From positions 1-10,059 of the forward strand of contig CAMLJW010000168.1 in assembly GCA_946480485.1 (NCBI GenBank): 10,059 nucleotides of DNA, in the 5' to 3' direction. The notes under the pieces were generated by a model. The model was not told the DNA's origin. It was given only the letters and a program-made list of their open reading frames with translations, and ran no database searches. Below are positions 5,746 to 10,059 of this stretch, one piece after another. The number at the start of each line of letters is the position of its first letter. Within the stretch, counting starts at the first letter, position 1. This DNA is from an uncultured Streptomyces sp. (lineage in GTDB: Bacteria > Actinomycetota > Actinomycetes > Streptomycetales > Streptomycetaceae). A program made the translations under genes and the position numbers.

Positions 5746-6209
5746 GCCGTCTTCCTTTCGGCGTCGGCCTCGCCCAGCACCTGGGCCGTCGCGTCCTTCC
5801 ACGCCATCCAGCTCAGCAGTGCGCACTTCACACGGGCCGGGTACTTGGAGACCCCGGCGAACGCGACCGCGTCCTCCAGGACCTCTTCCATCGCGTCGTC
5901 CGGCTCGATGCGGCCCTTGGACTGCATCAGCTCCAGGAAGGTCTCCTGGATCTTCTGCGCGTCGGTGAGCTGCTTGCCGACGAGCAGCTCGTTCAGTACG
6001 GAGGCCGAGGCCTGGCTGATCGAGCAGCCCTGGCCCTCATAGCTCACATCCGCGACCAGCGAGCCCTCGTACTTCACGCGCAACGTGATCTCGTCACCGC
6101 ACGTCGGGTTGACGTGGTGCACCTCGGCGTCGCCGTCCCGCAGACCGCGCCCGTGCGGATGCTTGTAGTGGTCCAGGATGACTTCCTGGTACATCGAATC
6201 CAGCTTCAC
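5742..6209 (-). CDS. sufU: SufU, zinc-dependent sulfur-transfer protein of the Suf system
   Basis: This IscU-fold protein accepts persulfide sulfur from SufS and relays it to SufBCD. Numbered from the GTG, the three conserved cysteines are Cys37 in NPTCGD, Cys62 in GQGCSISQAS and Cys129 in RVKCALLSW, with Asp39 next to the first; in SufU these residues bind zinc. The long segment between Cys62 and Cys129 carries the insertion that separates SufU from IscU. I chose GTG 6209 because GAGGT stands 6 nt upstream of it. The ATG two codons earlier (6215) has that GAGGT only 2 nt away. The product is then 155 residues. There is a 35-nt gap from the sufS stop to this GTG, and the gene ends in ATGA with the DUF59 gene. 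Confidence 0.95.
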   Translation of the reverse strand: MKLDSMYQEVILDHYKHPHGRGLRDGDAEVHHVNPTCGDEITLRVKYEGSLVADVSYEGQGCSISQASASVLNELLVGKQLTDAQKIQETFLELMQSKGRIEPDDAMEEVLEDAVAFAGVSKYPARVKCALLSWMAWKDATAQVLGEADAERKTA

Positions 6210-6244
6210 ACCCATCGACCTCGTGTCTCTGCCATACCCTGCTC

Positions 6245-7501
6245 TCAGCCAAAGAAGTTCCGTACCTGCTCCAGGCCTCCCACGAGCGCGTCGATCTCAC
6301 CCGGCGTGGAGTACAGATAGAACGACGCTCGCGTGGTCGCAGGAATTCCGTACCGGAGGCAGACGGGCCGGGCGCAGTGGTGGCCGACCCGGACCGCGAT
6401 GCCCTGCTCGTCGAGGACCTGTCCCACATCGTGGGGGTGGATGTCACCGAGCGTGAAGGAGAGCGCGGCGCCGCGCTCCTCCGCCGTGGTCGGGCCGATG
6501 ATTTTCAGGTCGGGGACCTCCTGCAGGCGTTTGACCGCGTACTCGGTCAGCGCGTGCTCATGGGCCGCGATCTTCTCCATGCCGATGGAGCTCAGGTAGT
6601 CGATCGCCGCGCCCAGCCCGACCGCCTGCGCGATCGGCGGCGTACCGGCCTCGAACTTGTGCGGTGCCGGTGCGTACGTCGACGAGTGCATCGACACGGT
6701 CTCGATCATCTCCCCGCCACCGAGGAACGGAGGCAGGTCCTCCAGCAGCTCCTGGCGCCCCCACAGGACACCGATGCCTGTCGGGCCGCACATCTTGTGG
6801 CCGGTGAAGGCCACGAAGTCGGCCTGCAGGGCCTGGACGTCCAGCGGCATGTGGGGCGCCGCCTGCGACGCGTCGAGCAGGACCAGGGCGCCGACCTCCT
6901 GGGCGCGGCGCACGATCGCCTCGACCGGGTTGAAGGTGCCCAGGATGTTGGAGACCAGCACGAAGGAGACGATCTTCGTCTTCTCGGTGATGACCTCGTT
7001 GATGTTCGAGAGGTCGAGACGCCCGTCGTCGGTCAGGCCGAACCACTTCAGCTTCGCGCCCGTGCGCTGCGACAGCAGCTGCCAGGGAACGATGTTGGAG
7101 TGGTGCTCCATCTCCGTGATGACGATCTCGGTCTCGTGGTCCACGCGGTAGGGCTCGTCGGCCCAGCCGAGCATGTTGGCCACGAGGTTCAGCGACTCCG
7201 AGGCGTTCTTGGTGAAGATCACCTCGTCGCGGCTTGGCGCGTTGATGAACGTGGCGACCTTGTCGCGCGCGCCCTCGTACAGCGCCGTGGCCTCCTCGGC
7301 GAGCACATGCACACCGCGGTGGACGTTGGCGTTGTAGCGCTCGTAGTACTCACTGAGGGCGTCGAGCACCTGGCGCGGCTTCTGCGAGGTCGCCGCGTTG
7401 TCCAGGTACACGAGCTTCTGGCCGTCGTGGACCAGCCGGTCCAGGACGGGGAAGTCCTTGCGGATCGCCTCGGTGTCGAGGAGGCCCGGCAGCTGTGTCA
7501 C
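6245..7501 (-). CDS. sufS: SufS-type (group II) cysteine desulfurase
   Basis: SufS is a pyridoxal-phosphate enzyme that releases sulfur from L-cysteine as an enzyme persulfide and leaves alanine. It has 418 residues, typical for the family. Motifs include YLDNAATSQKP (32-42), MEHHSN (131-136, with His133 stacking on the cofactor), LLDASQAAPH (208-217, Asp210 to the pyridine nitrogen), FTGHKMCGPTGIG with the Schiff-base Lys236, and RVGHHCARPV with the catalytic Cys376 on a short group-II loop. All key residues are present. The GTG start overlaps the sufC stop as GTGA and is preceded by GGAGGA at 6 nt, so it is coupled to sufC. SufU, encoded next, is its expected sulfur acceptor. Confidence 0.97.
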   Translation of the reverse strand: MTQLPGLLDTEAIRKDFPVLDRLVHDGQKLVYLDNAATSQKPRQVLDALSEYYERYNANVHRGVHVLAEEATALYEGARDKVATFINAPSRDEVIFTKNASESLNLVANMLGWADEPYRVDHETEIVITEMEHHSNIVPWQLLSQRTGAKLKWFGLTDDGRLDLSNINEVITEKTKIVSFVLVSNILGTFNPVEAIVRRAQEVGALVLLDASQAAPHMPLDVQALQADFVAFTGHKMCGPTGIGVLWGRQELLEDLPPFLGGGEMIETVSMHSSTYAPAPHKFEAGTPPIAQAVGLGAAIDYLSSIGMEKIAAHEHALTEYAVKRLQEVPDLKIIGPTTAEERGAALSFTLGDIHPHDVGQVLDEQGIAVRVGHHCARPVCLRYGIPATTRASFYLYSTPGEIDALVGGLEQVRNFFG

Positions 7502-8289
7502 GCGACGTCCTCCTCTGCGTTCGCTCCGCTCACCGAGCCACCCTTCGTGTATGCCTCGTACCCCTCGGCCTCCAGCTTGTCGGCGAGCTCGGGGCCGCCG
7601 GACTCGGCGATCCGCCCGGCGGCGAAGACGTGGACGTGGTCGGGCTTGATGTAGCGCAGGATGCGCGTGTAGTGGGTGATGAGCAGTGTGCCCACCTCGC
7701 CGGTCTCACGGACGCGGTTGACGCCCTCGGAGACGACCCGAAGCGCGTCGACGTCGAGGCCGGAGTCGGTCTCGTCGAGGATCGCGATCTTCGGCTTGAG
7801 CAGCTCCAGCTGCAGGATCTCGTGGCGCTTCTTCTCGCCGCCTGAGAAGCCCTCGTTCACGTTGCGCTCGGCGAAGGAGGGGTCCATGTTGAGGTGCTGC
7901 ATCGCCCCCTTGACCTCCTTCACCCACGTGCGGAGCTTCGGAGCCTCGCCGCGGATGGCGGTGGCGGACGTGCGGAGGAAGTTGCTCACCGACACGCCCG
8001 GGACCTCGACCGGGTACTGCATCGCGAGGAACAGGCCGGCGCGGGCGCGCTCGTCGACGGACATCTCCAGGACGTCCTCGCCGTCGAGCAGCACGGTGCC
8101 TTCGGTGATCGTGTACTTGGGGTGACCCGCGAGCGAGTAGGCGAGAGTCGACTTGCCGGAGCCGTTCGGGCCCATGATGGCGTGCGTCTCGCCCTGCTTC
8201 ACGGTGAGGTCTACGCCCTTGAGGATCTCCTTCGTGGCGTTGTCGGCCTCGACGGTGACGTGCAGGTCTCGGATTTCAAGCGTTGCCAT
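7498..8289 (-). CDS. sufC: Fe-S assembly ATPase SufC
   Basis: SufC is the soluble ABC-type ATPase that drives conformational change of the SufB-SufD scaffold. It has 263 residues. Visible motifs are Walker A GPNGSGKST (40-48), the Q-loop Gln91 in AMQYP, signature FSGGEKKR (148-155), Walker B IAILDETDSGLD (168-179) and switch His206 in THYTR. The ETDSGLDVDAL wording is characteristic of SufC rather than transporters, and there is no membrane partner. The frame extends 13 codons further, but ATG 8289 gives the standard start MATLEIRDLHV and has GAGG 4-5 nt upstream. It follows the Rieske gene after 7 nt and overlaps sufS. Confidence 0.97.
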   Translation of the reverse strand: MATLEIRDLHVTVEADNATKEILKGVDLTVKQGETHAIMGPNGSGKSTLAYSLAGHPKYTITEGTVLLDGEDVLEMSVDERARAGLFLAMQYPVEVPGVSVSNFLRTSATAIRGEAPKLRTWVKEVKGAMQHLNMDPSFAERNVNEGFSGGEKKRHEILQLELLKPKIAILDETDSGLDVDALRVVSEGVNRVRETGEVGTLLITHYTRILRYIKPDHVHVFAAGRIAESGGPELADKLEAEGYEAYTKGGSVSGANAEEDVA

Positions 8290-8296
8290 GGGTGCC

Positions 8297-8626
8297 TCAG
8301 GACTCCTGGGTGAGGGAGACGAGCACATCGTCCCCTTCGATCTTTACGGGGTATACGGGGACGGGGCGCGTCGCGGGAAGGCCGGACGGCTTGCCGGTGC
8401 GGAGGTCGAAGCTGGAGCCGTGCAGCCAGCACTCGATCTGGCAGTCCTCCACCTCGCCCTCGGAGAGCGAGACGTTCGCGTGCGAGCAGATGTCGTAGAT
8501 CGCGAACACCTCGCCCTCGGTCTGCACGACCGAGACCGGCGTGCCGTCGAGTTCCACCCGCTTCGGGGTGTCCTCCTCCAGCTCGCTCAGCCCACAGACG
8601 CGTACGAACGTCGAAGAGTCCGCCAT
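8297..8626 (-). CDS. Rieske [2Fe-2S] ferredoxin encoded within the suf operon
   Basis: The protein has 109 residues and forms a single Rieske domain. The cluster ligands are Cys47 and His49 in CSHAN and Cys66 and His69 in CWLHG, giving the CxH...CxxH pattern with the usual 16-residue spacing. It has no membrane anchor and resembles soluble ferredoxin subunits of non-haem oxygenases, but no oxygenase is encoded nearby. Its position between sufD and sufC, a known actinobacterial arrangement, suggests electron supply to, or a test client of, cluster assembly. ATG 8626 overlaps the sufD stop as TGATG, and the domain begins directly there (STFVRVCGLSEL). The longer open frame upstream is an artefact inside sufD. 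Confidence 0.94.
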   Translation of the reverse strand: MADSSTFVRVCGLSELEEDTPKRVELDGTPVSVVQTEGEVFAIYDICSHANVSLSEGEVEDCQIECWLHGSSFDLRTGKPSGLPATRPVPVYPVKIEGDDVLVSLTQES

Positions 8627-9849
8627 CAGACCGACGCCTCCAGCTCCTCGTCGATCTTCACGAGCAGCCTCTCCTCGATGTCGTCGACGCCGATCTGCTG
8701 GACGAGCTCGGCGAAGAAGCCGCGGACGACGAGCCGGCGGGCCTCGTCGGCCGGGATACCGCGGGCCATCAGGTAGAAGAGCTGCTCGTCGTCGAAGCGG
8801 CCGGTGGCACTCGCGTGACCGGCGCCGACGATCTCTCCGGTCTCGATCTCCAGGTTCGGGACCGAGTCGACCCGCGCGCCATCCGTCAGGACGAGGTTGC
8901 GGTTCATCTCGTAGGTGTCCGTGCCCTCGGCCCTGGCCTCGATGAGGACGTCGCCGATCCACACGGCGTGCGCGTCGTCGCCCTGGAGCGCGCCCTTGTA
9001 GACGACGTTCGACGTGCAGTGCGGGGTGTTGTGGTCGACGAAGAGCCGGTGCTCCTGGTGCTGGCCCTTGTCAGTGAAGTAGAGCCCGAACAGCTCGGCC
9101 TCGCCGCCGGTGCCCGCGTACGAAACGCGCGGGTGCAGGCGTACGACGTCGCCGCCGAAGGTGACCACGACCGACTTGAACGAGGCGTCCCGGCCGATCA
9201 GCGCGTTGTGCTGGGCCGCGTGCACGGCCTTGTCGTCCCAGTCCTGGACGGAGACAACGGTCAGCTTGGCGCCGTCTGCGAGGAGGTAGTCGACGTTGGC
9301 GGCGAGCACCGCGTCACCGGTGTGGTCGATGACGACGACGGCCTCGGCGAAGGCGCCCAGCTCGATGACCTGGTGGCCGTAGGCGATCCCGCCCTCGCCG
9401 TGCACCGCGATGCGGATCGGCTCGCTCAGCACCGTCTCCTGGGGGACGGACACGACCGAGGCCTTCTCGAAGGCGGAGTACGCCTGGGCGGCGATGCGGT
9501 CCACCGGAGTGCCCGCCCTGCCGATCCGAACGTCGTCACGGCCGACGGTCTCGACGACGACGCCGTCGGGGGCGACGACGTCGACCTTCAGGCCGTCGCC
9601 GGTCGCCACCGCGGTGCCGTCGTGCAGCCCGTGCAGCCGCTCCAGCGGGGTGAACCGCCACTCCTCCTCGCGGCCGTGCGGGACCGGGAAGTCCGCCACG
9701 TCGAAGGACGGCGGCGCGCTCATGCGGGTGGCGACGGTCGACTCGGCGGCCACCGCGATCTGGCCGGCGGTGGTGGATCCCACCGATGGGGGTCCCCCCC
9801 GGACCGAAGCTTGTCGCAGGTCCTTGGGGGAGTTCTGGGCCTCAGCCAT
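8626..9849 (-). CDS. sufD: Fe-S assembly scaffold protein SufD
   Basis: SufD pairs with SufB to form the scaffold on which SufC drives cluster assembly. The 407 residues contain the N-terminal FPVPHGREEEWRFTPLERL (about 54-72), the beta-helix core with HCTSNVVYKGAL (277-288), and the C-terminal family block VGAGHASATGRFDDEQLFYL (341-360) with His345, followed by ARGIPADEARRLVVRGFFAELV. Residues 7-22 are odd: this Pro/Gly/Arg segment is encoded by a hairpin-forming stretch with rare codons (CGA, CAA, GCT) and looks inserted. The ATG at 9849 has no well-placed ribosome site, since AGGAAGAGAG lies more than 12 nt away, so the true start may differ. Met43 (MSAPPSFDV) is the next in-frame ATG. The gene lies 89 nt after sufB and ends in TGATG with the Rieske gene. 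Confidence 0.95.
   Translation of the reverse strand: MAEAQNSPKDLRQASVRGGPPSVGSTTAGQIAVAAESTVATRMSAPPSFDVADFPVPHGREEEWRFTPLERLHGLHDGTAVATGDGLKVDVVAPDGVVVETVGRDDVRIGRAGTPVDRIAAQAYSAFEKASVVSVPQETVLSEPIRIAVHGEGGIAYGHQVIELGAFAEAVVVIDHTGDAVLAANVDYLLADGAKLTVVSVQDWDDKAVHAAQHNALIGRDASFKSVVVTFGGDVVRLHPRVSYAGTGGEAELFGLYFTDKGQHQEHRLFVDHNTPHCTSNVVYKGALQGDDAHAVWIGDVLIEARAEGTDTYEMNRNLVLTDGARVDSVPNLEIETGEIVGAGHASATGRFDDEQLFYLMARGIPADEARRLVVRGFFAELVQQIGVDDIEERLLVKIDEELEASV
9784..9831 (-). repeat. Hairpin-forming in-frame insertion near the 5' end of sufD
   Basis: The segment encodes residues 7-22 of SufD. On the coding strand it holds CCCCCAAGGACC, a spacer, then GGTCCGGGGGGG, which folds back with two bulged A bases. 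A further GGGGG-A-CCCCC palindrome follows. Codons CGA, CAA and GCT are unlike the GC3-rich surroundings. This resembles the small GC-rich palindromic elements scattered in Streptomyces genomes. That it is an insertion is inference from composition and from memory of shorter SufD N-termini. Confidence 0.5.
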
Positions 9850-9888
9850 GGCTGTCGTTCTGCTCTCTTCCTACGTCAGTTGCGATCC

Positions 9889-9916
9889 GCGGCCCGCCCG
9901 GGAGGGGGCGGGCCGC
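9889..9916 (-). promoter_or_regulatory. 11-bp perfect hairpin in the sufB-sufD spacer
   Basis: The arms 9889-9899 and 9906-9916 (GCGGCCCGCCC and its complement) pair perfectly around a 6-nt loop, 23 nt past the sufB stop. There is no U-tract. In an operon with otherwise overlapping genes this could attenuate transcription, protect the sufB 3' end or mark an RNA-processing site. Confidence 0.6.
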
Positions 9917-9938
9917 CGGCTGCCGGGACGGCGGTGGG

Positions 9939-10059
9939 TCAGCCGACCGCGCCTTCCATCTGCAGCTCGATCAGCCGGTTGAGCTCAAGGGCGTATTCCA
10001 TGGGCAGCTCCTTGGCGATCGGCTCGACGAAGCCGCGCACGATCATCGCCATCGCCTCG
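9939..10059 (-). CDS. sufB: Fe-S assembly protein SufB, C-terminal 39 residues (partial)
   Basis: The visible end reads [19 protein letters not shown] followed by [20 protein letters not shown], which is the typical C-terminus of actinobacterial SufB. SufB is the main scaffold that holds the nascent cluster with SufC and SufD. The gene starts beyond the right edge, where the operon promoter and probably the sufR repressor should lie. It is followed by sufD after 89 nt containing a strong hairpin. Confidence 0.95.
   Translation of the reverse strand, partial: EAMAMIVRGFVEPIAKELPMEYALELNRLIELQMEGAVG

Noticed and set aside
6377..7654. Plus-strand open frame of 425 codons opposite sufS
   Set aside because: It is antisense to sufS, with its catalytic motifs intact on the other strand; GC-driven lack of stops.

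Overview
The window has very high GC content, with G or C in nearly every third codon position of the real genes and frequent GTG starts. Together with the actinobacterial-type DapD and a sufBD-Rieske-CSU-DUF59 operon, this points to a Streptomyces or close relative chromosome. It looks like core chromosome. There is no transposase, phage gene, CRISPR array, tRNA or rRNA. Almost all genes lie on the minus strand. The exceptions are a 37-residue gene end at the left edge and one AbfB-domain gene in the middle.

From left to right, the tail of an unidentified plus-strand gene (2-115) converges on a two-gene minus-strand operon. This operon encodes an ECF sigma factor of the SigE-like class (1337-1900) and a membrane-anchored beta-propeller protein (126-1340). 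The two are translationally coupled by GTGA, and the second is probably the sigma factor's sensor or regulator. Upstream lies dapD (2074-3063, lysine/diaminopimelate synthesis), separated from the sigma operon by a perfect 16-bp hairpin. Next comes a compact operon of a small multidrug resistance (SMR) exporter (3850-4170) and a TetR repressor (3314-3850), coupled by TGATG. A 34-bp near-perfect palindrome sits between the candidate -35 and -10 of its promoter. The transcript appears to be leaderless.

Divergent from the SMR gene is a plus-strand gene (4451-5293) for a membrane-anchored protein with a Ser/Pro-rich stalk and one extracellular AbfB (CBM42-type) beta-trefoil domain. A strong hairpin terminator (5327-5361) separates it from the convergent suf operon.

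The suf operon runs leftwards from beyond the right edge: sufB (partial), sufD, a Rieske ferredoxin, sufC, sufS, sufU and a DUF59/SufT-like factor, mostly with 1-4 nt overlaps or short gaps. Together they build Fe-S clusters. SufS takes sulfur from cysteine, SufU accepts it, SufBCD is the ATP-driven scaffold, and the DUF59 protein probably helps maturation or delivery.

I see no clearly new multi-gene system. The points most worth a second look are the SMR/TetR operator-promoter, a hairpin-forming in-frame insertion near the 5' end of sufD with atypical codons, a hairpin between sufB and sufD, an EF-hand-like loop in the sigma-linked propeller protein, and two short perfect tandem repeats at gene boundaries.
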